Shown here piece by piece: positions 33,602-43,657 of a stretch of 64,000 nucleotides of DNA. The notes beneath the pieces are model-generated. The model saw only the letters and a program-made list of their open reading frames with translations, was not told the origin of the DNA and searched no databases. The DNA comes from Arenibacter troitsensis (GTDB lineage Bacteria > Bacteroidota > Bacteroidia > Flavobacteriales > Flavobacteriaceae), in NCBI RefSeq assembly GCF_900177645.1, contig NZ_FXAO01000002.1:62001-126000 (forward strand), read 5' to 3'. Made by a program: the position numbers and the translations under genes. Position 1 is the stretch's first letter, and every line of letters starts with the position of its first letter.

Positions 33602-35083
33602 TTAATTATCCCACCACACTGGGGTAACCGGGGATTGTTGATTTGCCAAAACATTGGCCTCATTTCTACTCAACTCGGTTGAAGGATAAATGGCCCTCCT
33701 AAACCATTGTCCAGCAAACTCACTGTCATCACTAGCATCCTCCAATCTTATTTGTAAACCTGTGAAGACATCATCGGAAAAATCATATCTTCTATAATCC
33801 ACAAAAGTCTCTGGATTCAAAAAGTTATTGATATATTTTTCCTTCATAATATGATGTAACATTAGCCCTGCTTCACCAACAGCTATGGCCCCATCGGCCA
33901 AATAATCAGAACCATCCACATCATACATATCCATACTAGCCTGAATCCCTTCCAAATAAGCGGTATACGCCTCTGCACTAGACCCAGTACTTATGGTGTT
34001 TCCTCCGTTGGCCAAAAAAGCAGCCTCTGCCTCTATAAATTTAGCTTCGGCATAACTGATCAACAATAAAGGAGAATCTACACTGGTATAATATCCATCG
34101 GTCTTAAAACGGGTATTGGCATCACTACCGTCCGGAGCTATACCGGCACCTCCACTTACAAAACCTTTCCATTCCGTCTCGTCCCCATTTTCAGCAAACA
34201 AGGGCAGCCTTGGATCTATGGTAAGTGCACCACTTTCAAACGGATAATAATCCCCATTCATAGAACTCACCAGCTGACTAGCTATGTCATTACTAAGGTT
34301 ACCAGTAGCTCTTGCCAAAATTTCTGCAGAATACCAAGGGTTGATATTTTTCTCATTGTAATACATCTCAAAGTTATCGTCATTTGAAGTAAAACCATTG
34401 GCAATGGACGCTAAAACATCATTTGCAGTAACAGTACCTTTGTTTACCAAATGCAACTGATATCTTGCTTTTATAGTATAGGCCGCTCTTAACCATTGAT
34501 CGGAATCTCCCCCATAGATAAGGTCAGAACTTCCCAAATTGAAGCCAGAGTTGTCTGGACCTTCCAATGCTGTGATAGCCGAATTTAAAAGTGTAAAGAT
34601 TTCACTGTAAATTAATTCCTGGGTATCAAAAGTTGGAAAATTGTTATCTGGGCCATCCGTTGCATCTGAATAAGGTATATTATCCCAAGTATCCGTCGCA
34701 ATTCCAAGATTTATGGCAACAAGAATATCCGATATAGCACCAATATGAGTGGCATTGGCTTCCGCAGCCTTCTCTTTTACAGCCTTAAGATTGGGCAAAA
34801 TATAAAGATATATCTGACTCCACAGACCACTTGCCTCTGTTTGTCCGGCAGCTCCGCCCCCAGTAGATACAAAATTCTGTACATAATTACCAAAAGCCAA
34901 TTCGGCAGATCGCTGGCCTTCCATAGTGCTATGAATTACCGGTGCCATTAAATCTTGCATTCTCAGCTCCTCCAAAGTTGCTGTGTTGGAAGGAGTATTT
35001 ACATCAAAATAATCATCACTACACGAAATTTGCGCAACTAATAGAAGTGATAAAATTCCTGTTTTTATAATATTGTTTTTCAT
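33602..35083 (-). CDS. SusD/RagB family (SusD-like_2 type) outer-membrane lipoprotein
   Basis: A 493-residue lipoprotein: MKNNIIKTGILSLLLVAQISC gives the lipobox (ATG 35083; an ATG three codons upstream is also possible). The body has the alpha-helical SusD fold of the SusD-like_2 subgroup: MQDLMAPVIHSTMEGQRSAE near the start, TDTWDNIPYSDAT, LLISYAEAKFIEAEAAFLANG, and SPVTPVWWDN at the very end. It would be the surface lid that captures ligands for the SusC partner encoded 2-12 nt upstream. SusD-like_2 pairs are often found without glycoside hydrolases, and none is adjacent here, so peptides or other non-glycan nutrients are possible. Confidence 0.88.
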   Translation of the reverse strand: MKNNIIKTGILSLLLVAQISCSDDYFDVNTPSNTATLEELRMQDLMAPVIHSTMEGQRSAELAFGNYVQNFVSTGGGAAGQTEASGLWSQIYLYILPNLKAVKEKAAEANATHIGAISDILVAINLGIATDTWDNIPYSDATDGPDNNFPTFDTQELIYSEIFTLLNSAITALEGPDNSGFNLGSSDLIYGGDSDQWLRAAYTIKARYQLHLVNKGTVTANDVLASIANGFTSNDDNFEMYYNEKNINPWYSAEILARATGNLSNDIASQLVSSMNGDYYPFESGALTIDPRLPLFAENGDETEWKGFVSGGAGIAPDGSDANTRFKTDGYYTSVDSPLLLISYAEAKFIEAEAAFLANGGNTISTGSSAEAYTAYLEGIQASMDMYDVDGSDYLADGAIAVGEAGLMLHHIMKEKYINNFLNPETFVDYRRYDFSDDVFTGLQIRLEDASDDSEFAGQWFRRAIYPSTELSRNEANVLANQQSPVTPVWWDN

Positions 35084-35094
35084 GTTTATCATAT

Positions 35095-38000
35095 TTAGAA
35101 TGAAATATTTAGACCAAAAGAGTAGCTTTGGCTCAACGGTACACTAAGTCCTGTAAAACCGTAAACATTGCTACCAGCACTATACTGGTTTCCTTCTGGG
35201 TCATAACCATCGAATGGGGTCCATACAAGAATATTGGATGCACTTACAGAAAGGCTCAACTTTTCCATTTTAAGGTCCCGGGTAAATTTGTTATCCATAT
35301 CATAAGATAAACTAACATTGCGCAATTTAACCCATGATGCATCCTGCACCAATACTTCTGCTGCCCTATTATATACATTTGAATTTCTGTAATAATTCTC
35401 ATCTATCAAAGCGGGTGTAGTGTTAGTGGTAAACCCCCCACTTCCATTGTCCATTACCCCTTCCAAAACCACTTCCTCATCTCTGACCAATGTACTCAAA
35501 GGATTACCATTTCTAATGGAATTTCTAAGACCTGAATCATAAAGATCGCCACCTTTCTTATATTCCAACAAGAAATTGAATCCTATACCCTTCCATTTGA
35601 AATTACTACCCAAGGAAGAGATGAAGTCAGGAAAGGCATTACCTACTTTTACCCTTTCATCCAATACAATTTCTGGATAGCCGTTCTCGTCCAAATAGCG
35701 TTCACCATCCTCGTACCTCCATTTATATCCGTACAGATTCCCCATTTTATCACCAGCCCTAATTTCCGAAGTAATTCCGGCAAAACCAGAATCTGCAAAA
35801 ATAATGGACTCAATATCATCAGGGATTTCCAATACTTTTCCTTCACTGGTAGACCAGTTAAGAATCAACTCCCATCTAAAATCATTGCTTCTTATAATGT
35901 CTGCACTAACCAATAATTCATGTCCAAAAACTTCGTAATCCCCTGCATTCCTGGTAATTCCTGAAAGCCCGGAAGAGTATGCCGTACCCACGGTAAATAT
36001 TTGATCCTTAACGCGTGTTTTGTAATAGGCATAATCCAATCTGATCCTATCTTTCATAAATCTAAGATCTGCACCAAATTCTGTGGATTGATTGCGTTCC
36101 GGAACTATATCCAAATCTCCCAATAAAGTACTTCTTCTATATCCACCAGCACCACCGAATGGGAAATCGCCATCCACAACAAAATACTGGCCAACATCCC
36201 CAAAACCGGGTCCTTTACCTACCTCAGCCCAGGAAGCCCTAAGTTTACCAAAAGTAAATACGTCATTATCTCCGAATACATCGGAAACATCATAAGCCAA
36301 ACTAGCCGATGGATAAAAGAATGATCTATTTTCTTTGGGCAAGGTGGACAGCCAGTCATTTCTACCGGTTAGGGTCAAGAACAACTTGTCTTTATAACCC
36401 AATTTTAATTCTCCAAAGGCACCAACGTTTCGCAGTTGTGTTACACTATTGTTCAGAAAATAATTAATGGTGTTTCCAATTTCGTTAATTCCAGGAACGT
36501 TTAGGCCTTCTCCCCTAGCCTCGTCATAATCCCTTTTGGTGTCGGAAATCTGATGTCCCAATGTAAGATCTGTAGTAAAATCATCCGACCAATCCTTGGT
36601 GAATGCAACCAAAAGATTGGATTCTAGACCAGTAAAATTGATATTCTGATTTAGCACAAATCCACCAACCTGGGAGCCGCCATCCAAATCTGGGCCAACA
36701 TATCGATTTCTTTGATCAGAATAATTATCTATTTGGGCTGCGTAAGTAACATTAACCCATTCCTTGGGACTCCAATTCAGGGTGGCATTACCTATCCATC
36801 TATTTACATCATCAATGAGGCTACTTGTTTCCATCAAATACCTGGGGTTATCAATTATCCCAAAAGAATAATCCCTTTCGGTGCCATCAGCATTCATATA
36901 ATCATTTATTGGAAAGGTCCCTGAGTAATAGGAAAGAGCACTCATAACGGATTTATCCCCTCCATTGGCCCTACGCCCGCCAGATTTAGTATAGGCAATA
37001 GAAGAATTCAATGTCAATTGATCAGAAATCTTATAACCTGCTTTTAACCTAAAATTATTCTTCGCGTAATCCGTGTTTGGCAGAACGCCATCTTCTTGGT
37101 CTTTTCCCATGGAAAAGAAATAATCCAATTTTTCATTGGCTCCACTAATACTTACGTTTACTTGGGAATTGAATCCGGTCCTAAAAATGTCGTATGGACT
37201 GTAAAAACGATCACCTGTTAAATCAACCACCGTACCGTTGGACAAGGTATAGGAATCATCGGTATATCTAGGTCCCCAGCTATAAAAAGAGGTAGCATTT
37301 TGAACCCTATTAAAGCCAGTTTCCGAGTCCGGATCGTAAAGTGTCCTAGGTGCCCCACTAAACCCTTCCCTATAGGTAGTTTGTAAGGATGGTGTTGTTT
37401 GTATGTCCCTAAAGGTTGTTGAGGCCGTTAAATTAATTTTAGCCTTCCCTTTTTTACCTTTTTTGGTAGTAATTATAATAGCTCCATTGGAGGCCCTTAC
37501 GCCGTATAAAGCCGTTGCAGCGGCTCCCTTAAGTACGTTGAAACTTTCAATGTCCTCAGGGTTGATATCCCCGGCTCTGTTGGAAAACGCAAACTGTTCG
37601 GAACTACTTGCCGAATTAGACCCTGCACTTGGCCTTACTTCACCGGAAAAGGTATCGTTGTTCAATGCAATCCCATCAACAACTATTAAAGGTTGATTGC
37701 TCCTACTGGGGTTAACGGAAGTAATACCCCTTATCAAAATATCCACTCCACCACCTGAGGATCCAGAAGTTCTATTGATTTGAACCCCCGCAACTCTACC
37801 TTGCAAACTTTCCATGGGATTTGATTGCCCAGCTAAATTAAGGTCTTCAGTATTAACTTGGGTAACAGAATATCCTAGGGATTTTTGTTTCTTCTCAACA
37901 CCAAAGGCTGTGACCACAACCTCATCCAACGCACTTGCATCTTCCGAAAGAACAATACTTAATTCCGTATTTGATGTAATCGTAACATCCTGCGATTTCA

Positions 38001-38217
38001 TTCCCAAATACGAAAATCGTACAATGTCGCCCTGCTTGGCCGCGATTGCAAAATTACCATCAAAATCGGTAGTGGCTCCCGTATTGGACCCAACAATTAA
38101 AACAGTAACCCCAGGAAGTGGCATGCCACTTTCATCTTTAACGTTACCGGTAACATTTTGCGCAAAGCCATGCCAAGTTAGCATGAAGGTGCACAACAAC
38201 AATAGTTTTTGTATCAT
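35095..38217 (-). CDS. SusC/RagA family TonB-dependent receptor
   Basis: A 1040-residue outer-membrane protein. A Sec signal ends GFAQ; a carboxypeptidase-regulatory-like (CarboxypepD_reg) domain follows at about 22-95 (VTGNVKDESGMPLPGVTVLIV), with a TonB box near DEVVVTAFGVE. The plug contains SLQGRVAGVQINR, DILIRGITSVN and FNVLKGAAATALYGVRASNG, the classic SusC motif. The barrel ends SYSFGLNISF, with a terminal Phe as needed for the BAM complex. It imports ligands held by the SusD partner. The gene is first of a two-gene operon and faces the gene at 38468 divergently. No regulator is adjacent. Confidence 0.93.
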   Translation of the reverse strand: MIQKLLLLCTFMLTWHGFAQNVTGNVKDESGMPLPGVTVLIVGSNTGATTDFDGNFAIAAKQGDIVRFSYLGMKSQDVTITSNTELSIVLSEDASALDEVVVTAFGVEKKQKSLGYSVTQVNTEDLNLAGQSNPMESLQGRVAGVQINRTSGSSGGGVDILIRGITSVNPSRSNQPLIVVDGIALNNDTFSGEVRPSAGSNSASSSEQFAFSNRAGDINPEDIESFNVLKGAAATALYGVRASNGAIIITTKKGKKGKAKINLTASTTFRDIQTTPSLQTTYREGFSGAPRTLYDPDSETGFNRVQNATSFYSWGPRYTDDSYTLSNGTVVDLTGDRFYSPYDIFRTGFNSQVNVSISGANEKLDYFFSMGKDQEDGVLPNTDYAKNNFRLKAGYKISDQLTLNSSIAYTKSGGRRANGGDKSVMSALSYYSGTFPINDYMNADGTERDYSFGIIDNPRYLMETSSLIDDVNRWIGNATLNWSPKEWVNVTYAAQIDNYSDQRNRYVGPDLDGGSQVGGFVLNQNINFTGLESNLLVAFTKDWSDDFTTDLTLGHQISDTKRDYDEARGEGLNVPGINEIGNTINYFLNNSVTQLRNVGAFGELKLGYKDKLFLTLTGRNDWLSTLPKENRSFFYPSASLAYDVSDVFGDNDVFTFGKLRASWAEVGKGPGFGDVGQYFVVDGDFPFGGAGGYRRSTLLGDLDIVPERNQSTEFGADLRFMKDRIRLDYAYYKTRVKDQIFTVGTAYSSGLSGITRNAGDYEVFGHELLVSADIIRSNDFRWELILNWSTSEGKVLEIPDDIESIIFADSGFAGITSEIRAGDKMGNLYGYKWRYEDGERYLDENGYPEIVLDERVKVGNAFPDFISSLGSNFKWKGIGFNFLLEYKKGGDLYDSGLRNSIRNGNPLSTLVRDEEVVLEGVMDNGSGGFTTNTTPALIDENYYRNSNVYNRAAEVLVQDASWVKLRNVSLSYDMDNKFTRDLKMEKLSLSVSASNILVWTPFDGYDPEGNQYSAGSNVYGFTGLSVPLSQSYSFGLNISF

Positions 38218-38467
38218 ATTAGTTTGTTTTTATTAATCTAAGTTAAAAATCATAAAAAAATCATAAAAATCAAACATTGAGGGGGCGAAATGTGATTTAT
38301 ACAATAATAGCGCTAGTTGTCAAAGTTTTTATCACAAAATACAGGCTATAAACTGCTATTATTTAATTCTTTTTGACAAGGTTATTTTAACATATTCCCA
38401 GTTTCATATGTTAATATTCTAAAAAAGTCGTAACTTATAAGTATCTAAACTCATAAATGAAATCGCC

Positions 38468-38914
38468 ATGAAAAAAATACTTGGAATAGTTTTATTAATG
38501 TTGTTTTTGGTATCCGCGACCGAAAATACATCTTCTAAAATTCAAAACCCCAACACCTTGGAAGGTACTTGGGAATTGGTAAGCTTTAACAATTACGATG
38601 GCAACGATGTTGTAAAAACCATACCTCCAACAGATGGTTACCGTCAGATTAAAATGTTTTATAATGGAAAGGTAATGTGGACCCGATATGTACCCACAGA
38701 TTCCATTGAATGGTTTGGTTATGGCTCTTATAAAGCTACGGACAGTACCTTGACAGAAAAATTGGAATATATGTCCGCTTCCATGAGGAAAGTTGCCAAT
38801 GAAAACATGGAATGGCATATGGAGCTAAAATTGGAGGGGGACAAATACAGCCAAATCTTTATTGATGCGGATGGGAACCGAATTAATTCTGAAAACTACA
38901 AACGTCTAAACTAG
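38468..38914 (+). CDS. Small secreted lipocalin-like protein of unknown function
   Basis: A 148-residue exported protein with a clear signal (MKKILGIVLLMLFLVSATEN). The mature part is a beta pattern of the DUF4488/lipocalin-like kind: LEGTWELVSFNNYDGND, DGYRQIKMFYNGKVMW, GYGSYKATDSTLTEKLEYM and a C-terminal GNRINSENYKRL. No lipobox Cys is seen. Function is unknown. It is divergent from susC with a 250-bp AT-rich gap and convergent with trxB, from which it is separated by a long hairpin. Confidence 0.7.
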   Translation: MKKILGIVLLMLFLVSATENTSSKIQNPNTLEGTWELVSFNNYDGNDVVKTIPPTDGYRQIKMFYNGKVMWTRYVPTDSIEWFGYGSYKATDSTLTEKLEYMSASMRKVANENMEWHMELKLEGDKYSQIFIDADGNRINSENYKRLN

Positions 38915-38970
38915 AATAAGATTCAAGTTCGACTTTCCAGTGGGATATAACAAATTTACACTCCATGACT

Positions 38971-39019
38971 AAAAAAAACGATCTGTACCCGGAACATAGG
39001 TTCCTCGTACAGATCGTTT
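38971..39019 (-). terminator. Long hairpin terminator after trxB
   Basis: AAACGATCTGTAC (38976-38988) pairs perfectly with GTACAGATCGTTT (39007-39019) over 13 bp; an inner GGAAC/GTTCC pair (38991-38995, 39000-39004) extends it. On the - strand it is followed by T-rich DNA (eight A at 38971-38978). It lies between convergent genes, so both may use it. Confidence 0.7.
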
Positions 39020-39075
39020 CCAACTGCCCTTAATTCATGTATTATACATTTTGGGCATTACTAGTAAAATGCCGT

Positions 39076-40044
39076 TTAAGACGAAACTTCTTGATGGCTT
39101 TCAATGGTTGCCAAATATCGCTCCGCATCCAATGCTGCCATACAGCCAGTTCCGGCAGCCGTAACCGCCTGTCTATATTCCTTATCCTGGACATCCCCAC
39201 TCGCAAAAACCCCAGGCTTACTAGTTTTGGTAGTTTTACCATGGGTAATTATATACCCTGTCTCATCCATTTCCAGTTGTCCCTTAAAAATATCGGTATT
39301 GGGTTTATGACCAATGGCAATGAACAATCCTGTAATGGCAATGTCCTCTTTTTCTCCGGTAACATTGTTCACCATTCGTAAACCTTCCACTACCTGATCG
39401 CCCAAAACCGTATCTACTTCCGTATTGTAACGAATTTCAATATTGTCCAAGCTATTTACCCTATGTTGCATGGCCTTTGAAGCACGCATTTCGTCCCTTC
39501 TCACCAACATAGTAACTTTTTTACAAATATTGGCCAAATAAGAAGCTTCCTCAGCTGCAGTGTCACCTGCCCCTACAATTGCAACCTCCTGTCCTTTATA
39601 AAAGAAGCCATCACATACTGCACATGCCGATACTCCACCTCCACGAAGCTTTTGTTCGCTTGGGATACCTAGATATTTAGCAGTAGCTCCAGTTGAAATA
39701 ATTACGGTTTCCGCTTCTATAATCTTGCTGTCGTCTACGGTAACCTTGTGTATCCCACCTACTTCATCACTAAAATTTACGGCCGTAATCATACCAATAC
39801 GTACCTCGGTACCAAATCGTTCAGCCTGTTTTTGTAATTGAACCATCATTGTTGGCCCATCAACTCCTTCTGGATATCCAGGGAAGTTATCCACCTCTGT
39901 TGTAGTGGTCAATTGTCCACCAGGTTCCATTCCAGTATATAGTACAGGCTTTAAATCTGCCCTAGATGCATATATAGCTGCAGTATAACCTGCAGGTCCC
40001 GAACCAATAATCAACGTTTTTAAACGCTCTACTTTATCTGCCAT
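39076..40044 (-). CDS. trxB: Thioredoxin-disulfide reductase
   Basis: A 322-residue flavoenzyme. The FAD-binding start is TLIIGSGPAGYTAAIYASRA; the redox-active pair is C141-A-V-C144 in SACAVCDGFF; the NADPH site is AIVGAGDTAAEEASYL; the C-terminal FAD block is FASGDVQDKEYRQAVTAAG. It reduces thioredoxin with NADPH in the cytoplasm and supplies electrons to MsrA and other thiol enzymes. A TACTTTTG element at 40084-40077 is a possible -7 box but its nearest TTG is 24 nt away. Single gene, ended by a strong hairpin. Confidence 0.95.
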   Translation of the reverse strand: MADKVERLKTLIIGSGPAGYTAAIYASRADLKPVLYTGMEPGGQLTTTTEVDNFPGYPEGVDGPTMMVQLQKQAERFGTEVRIGMITAVNFSDEVGGIHKVTVDDSKIIEAETVIISTGATAKYLGIPSEQKLRGGGVSACAVCDGFFYKGQEVAIVGAGDTAAEEASYLANICKKVTMLVRRDEMRASKAMQHRVNSLDNIEIRYNTEVDTVLGDQVVEGLRMVNNVTGEKEDIAITGLFIAIGHKPNTDIFKGQLEMDETGYIITHGKTTKTSKPGVFASGDVQDKEYRQAVTAAGTGCMAALDAERYLATIESHQEVSS

Positions 40045-40305
40045 AATAAAAACCTTCTATTATTCTTGTTAGAAAACAAAAGTAGGATTTTCACTAAAAA
40101 ACTTACGTCAAAAGTTATAAAAAGTTATTATAAAACTAGTTGCTCAAACTATGGTTGTCACCACATTTAACGTTAACGCTCCTTTTTGTTGTAAAATTGG
40201 AAATACTAAACGGAAAGTTTAATGTCAATAGATATATTTATTCAAAATTAAACGGTTTCATCAGTAAAGGGAAATATAAATGCTTATCTGTAGATTATAA
40301 CATGG

Positions 40306-41154
40306 CTATCCCAACAATTGATAAGGTAAAACCATAAAAGGTATATTTGAATGAAAACCAATTTGATTTATTACCGGTTTTAAAAAAAGATTCTCCAAAA
40401 AACTGTGCTTGTTCTTTACCATAACCAACATTTGATGATTCAGTTCTACTTGAATACTATTGATAGCCTCAATGATTCCCTGATCCGGTAATTCATGAAA
40501 CTTATGTTTAGTTTCCGCCAATAAATGATCCAATTTGTTTTTGTTCTTTTTCTGTTCTTCACTGAGTTCGTAACCGGAACGTACGTGCATAATATCCAAT
40601 GTTGATTTATGCGCCTTAGCTATAAACAATACCTGCTTTATCAATGCAAAATTGTACTCTATTTCATAGTCGGTTGGAAATAGGATTTTTATGGGCATCT
40701 CAATATTAAAATCAAAAGGGATGGCCAATACAGGGCATTTTGCCCTTTTTATGGTATGCACCGTACTACTGCCCAAAAATATTTCCTTTGCCCCCGTGGC
40801 TCCTTGGGTCCCCATAATTATGAGATCTATTTTTTTACTTTCTACGAGTTCATCAATGGCATCCATCAGAACACTGAAGGCACTATAGGTTTTAAAAATA
40901 TGCTGAGGGTTATTGAACTGTGAAATTACCTTTTGTTTTAGTTCTTCCAATTTTGTTTCGGAATCTGTGCGGTAAATATCCCCTAACCCCAATTGCCCCG
41001 GACTGTGCAATAGATACTCGGACTGATAAATAGCTGGAGTATAGGTGTGTAACAAATGAAAGGTACAATTTTCATCTCTAAGCAAACGAACGGCATAGAA
41101 AATGGCCTTATAGGCATTATCCGAAAAATCCGTGGGTATCAAAATATTTTTCAT
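40306..41154 (-). CDS. Tandem-domain universal stress protein
   Basis: A 282-residue protein with two Usp folds. The first starts MKNILIPTDFSDNAYKAIFY and has GTQGATGAKEIFLGSSTVHTI, the G-2x-G-9x-G-(S/T) ATP motif. The second starts PIKILFPTDYEIEY and has a degenerate nucleotide motif (LVMVKNKHSFLENLFLKPV). Such two-domain Usps are common in Bacteroidota, with one binding domain and one degenerate domain. ATG 41154 is chosen because an upstream in-frame start at 41178 adds only MVNKKNID. The gene is divergent from the cbpA operon. Confidence 0.85.
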   Translation of the reverse strand: MKNILIPTDFSDNAYKAIFYAVRLLRDENCTFHLLHTYTPAIYQSEYLLHSPGQLGLGDIYRTDSETKLEELKQKVISQFNNPQHIFKTYSAFSVLMDAIDELVESKKIDLIIMGTQGATGAKEIFLGSSTVHTIKRAKCPVLAIPFDFNIEMPIKILFPTDYEIEYNFALIKQVLFIAKAHKSTLDIMHVRSGYELSEEQKKNKNKLDHLLAETKHKFHELPDQGIIEAINSIQVELNHQMLVMVKNKHSFLENLFLKPVINQIGFHSNIPFMVLPYQLLG

Positions 41155-41484
41155 ATCAATATTTTTTTTGTTGACCAATAGTGAACTGGTACCGAAATTT
41201 AATAGAACTGTATTAATAAGTACTGCTTGAATAGAATAATCATTATCTCAATCAAGGTAAAATTCGATTACATTTTTTTAAAGGTTACACCGAAATTTAG
41301 TGAAATAAAACCGATCGGTTCATGATATTAATCAGTTGGATCCACGACTGATTTGAATAATTTTGCGGAAGTTATATTTAACCCAGAAATATTTTATGAA
41401 CCAGGGTTGATATATATTCAATTATAATAATCGCTAATTGATGTTTCAAAAATCGAATAAGTATAAAGCATAAATAACTTCGAG
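41155..41484. other. Divergent control region of the universal stress protein and cbpA genes
   Basis: 330 bp without a gene. It holds a good + strand promoter for cbpA at 41336-41365 and an inverted repeat (AATCAGT/ACTGATT) within that promoter. No - strand element of similar quality was found for the Usp gene. Confidence 0.5.
41336..41365 (+). promoter_or_regulatory. Promoter of the cbpA-cbpM operon with internal inverted repeat
   Basis: TTG (41336-41338), a 19-nt spacer and TAATTTTG (41358-41365) fit the Bacteroidota promoter. AATCAGT (41330-41336) and ACTGATT (41347-41353) with a 10-nt gap lie across the -33 element and spacer, where a repressor dimer could block polymerase. The leader would be about 110 nt. 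Confidence 0.5.
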
Positions 41485-42375
41485 GTGAAATTTATAGACT
41501 ACTACAAAATCTTGGGATTGGACAAAAGCGCCAGTCAGAGTGAAATAAAAAAGGCTTATCGGAAATTGGCTAGAAAACATCATCCGGATGTTAATCCCAA
41601 TGACAAGGAAGCTGAAAAAAAGTTTAAGGAAATCAATGAAGCCAATGAGGTACTCAGCGATCCCGAAAAACGTAAAAAATACGATAAATACGGAAAGGAT
41701 TGGGAGCATGCAGAAGAGTTCGAAAAGGCTAGGGCGTCCCAACAATCGGCATACGGAAGGGGCGGGCAAAGTTATTCCCAAAGTTATGGGGAACATGATT
41801 TCTCAGATTTTTTCGAATCCATGTTTGGAGGATCTGGTGGGTTTTCAGGAAGATCCAAGGCCCGTTATAGAGGCCAGGACCTAAACGCGGAGTTAAAATT
41901 GCACCTTAGGGATGTATTTAAGACACATAAGCAAACACTGAATGTGAACGGTAAAAACATCAGGATTACGGTCCCTGCCGGAATAGAAAATGGCCAAACC
42001 ATAAAAATTAACGGTCATGGCGGGCCGGGCCATCAGGGGGGTCCCAATGGCGATCTATATATTACCTTTGGCATCCTAAACGATACGGCCTTCAAAAGGG
42101 ATGGCAACAACCTTTACACTACGGTAAACTTGGACTTATATACTGCCCTTTTGGGCGGTGAAATAATGGTGAACACCTTTGACGGACAAGTAAAATTGAA
42201 GGTTAAACCGGAAACCCAGAACGGTACCAAAATAAAATTAAAAGGCAAAGGCTTCCCTGCTTATAAACAACCGGACGTTTATGGAGACCTATTTATTACA
42301 TACAATCTTGTGACCCCTACCAATCTAACCGCTAAAGAAAAAGAACTTTTTAAGGAATTGGCCAAACTTCGATAA
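41485..42375 (+). CDS. cbpA: CbpA-type J-domain co-chaperone
   Basis: A 296-residue DnaJ-family protein of the CbpA class. The J domain covers residues 1-65 with the HPD motif in [10 protein letters not shown] short Gly/Phe-rich linker ([12 protein letters not shown]) leads to the two C-terminal peptide-binding barrels (NITVPAG-like [34 protein letters not shown]). The CxxCxGxG zinc finger of DnaJ is absent. It stimulates DnaK and binds unfolded proteins. The start is GTG 41485, since no ATG precedes the J domain in frame. cbpM follows 70 bp later, as expected for this pair. Confidence 0.9.
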   Translation: MKFIDYYKILGLDKSASQSEIKKAYRKLARKHHPDVNPNDKEAEKKFKEINEANEVLSDPEKRKKYDKYGKDWEHAEEFEKARASQQSAYGRGGQSYSQSYGEHDFSDFFESMFGGSGGFSGRSKARYRGQDLNAELKLHLRDVFKTHKQTLNVNGKNIRITVPAGIENGQTIKINGHGGPGHQGGPNGDLYITFGILNDTAFKRDGNNLYTTVNLDLYTALLGGEIMVNTFDGQVKLKVKPETQNGTKIKLKGKGFPAYKQPDVYGDLFITYNLVTPTNLTAKEKELFKELAKLR

Positions 42376-42445
42376 TAATTTTATCTATGAAAAGAGAAAG
42401 CAATACTAGGAAGTTCAACCAACACATTCGTAAAATTTAGTCCAA

Positions 42446-42733
42446 ATGGAACAGGAATATATACTTATAACGGACTTTTGTACAAGTCATAATATAGAAA
42501 CACATTTTGTGATGGAGCTCTACGATTACGGACTGGTAGATATAGTAGTTAAAGAAGATACACACTATCTACCTGTTCAGCAATTACCAAAAGCGGAAAA
42601 AATACTTAGACTTCATTCCGATCTTGACATCAACTTGGAGGGTATAGCTGTCATAACGCGACTTTTAAATAGAATGGAGAAAATGCAAAATGAAATTACC
42701 CAACTCAATAATAAATTGGATCTCTACAGATAG
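42446..42733 (+). CDS. cbpM: Chaperone modulator CbpM
   Basis: A 95-residue protein with the MerR-like helix of CbpM: LITDFCTSHNIETHFVMEL, DIVVKEDTHYLPVQQLPK, KAEKILRLHSDLDINLEGI, and a C-terminal coiled coil (MEKMQNEITQLNNKLDLYR). In E. coli CbpM binds the J domain of CbpA and blocks DnaK stimulation. Position right after cbpA supports the same role. An IS3-family remnant begins just after it, so anything normally downstream may be displaced. Confidence 0.85.
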   Translation: MEQEYILITDFCTSHNIETHFVMELYDYGLVDIVVKEDTHYLPVQQLPKAEKILRLHSDLDINLEGIAVITRLLNRMEKMQNEITQLNNKLDLYR

Positions 42734-42803
42734 GGTTAATAGTGAGCATTCCCCCTTCTATGGGACAGTTTTTATATTAAATTAAGTTCCGGTTCATATT
42801 GAT

Positions 42804-43634
42804 TTAAGCTGCTTTTTGTTGTTTTGTCCGGTATCTCGCCGAAGGAATGTCATTGTCGATTCCCTGATGCCTTCGTTGGGTATTGTACCTGGTAAAATAA
42901 TCATCCAATTGTCCATAAAGGTCTATTCCGGACTCCGGAGGATTCAGGTAGATACTTTCGTATTTGACACTTCTCCAAAGGCGTTCTATGAATACATTGT
43001 CGATGGCCCTTCCTTTTCCATCCATGCTTAGCTTTATACCATTTGACAGAACAAAGCTGGTAAATACCTCTGAGGTGAATGGGCTTCCTTGGTCCGTATT
43101 GATGATCTCGGGTTTTCCTTGGATTGTGATGGCCTCTTCCAAAGTATCCTTGCACCACTGGGCATCCATGGTATTGGATACCGACCAATTGACCACATAC
43201 CTGCTGTGAAGGTCTATGATGGCCGTTAAATACATAAATCCCTTTTGCATCGGGATATAAGTGATATCGGTCGCCCATACCTGGTCGGGCCTCTCAACGG
43301 TCAGATTCCGTAGCAGATATGGATATATCTTATGGGCCTTGTTTCGCTTGGAAGTATGCCTTCCGGGCATCACGGCCCTTAGTCCCATTAATCGATAATA
43401 GAGGCGGTCTATTCGCTTTTGGTTGACCCTGTACCCTTTGTCCATAGTAAGCCAAGTATGCATGCCCTTGGCGCCTTTGAAGGAATGGTCCGAATAATGC
43501 TCGTCCATCAAACGCATAAGGTCCAGGTTCAGGCTGCTCTCTGCCCTAGGTGTATAGTACAGCCCAGAGCGGTGGATCTGTAGTAGCTGGCTCTGTTTAA
43601 CAAGACTTAAGTTGGAATGATCCCTACTTATCAT
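42804..43634 (-). CDS. IS3-family transposase OrfB (integrase core)
   Basis: A 276-residue rve-type catalytic subunit. A helical HTH_21-like start (SGLYYTPRAESSLNLDLMRL, HSFKGAKGMHTWLTM) is followed by the DDE core: Asp in VWATDITYIP, Asp in IINTDQGSPFTS and Glu in VFIERLWRSVKYE, with the typical YNTQRRHQGIDND end. In IS3 elements OrfB is normally made as an OrfAB fusion by a -1 frameshift. The OrfA part here is broken, so the copy is probably not mobile by itself, although OrfB looks intact. Confidence 0.9.
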   Translation of the reverse strand: MISRDHSNLSLVKQSQLLQIHRSGLYYTPRAESSLNLDLMRLMDEHYSDHSFKGAKGMHTWLTMDKGYRVNQKRIDRLYYRLMGLRAVMPGRHTSKRNKAHKIYPYLLRNLTVERPDQVWATDITYIPMQKGFMYLTAIIDLHSRYVVNWSVSNTMDAQWCKDTLEEAITIQGKPEIINTDQGSPFTSEVFTSFVLSNGIKLSMDGKGRAIDNVFIERLWRSVKYESIYLNPPESGIDLYGQLDDYFTRYNTQRRHQGIDNDIPSARYRTKQQKAA

Positions 43635-43657
43635 TGTGCGTCGTTCTTTGACGGTTT

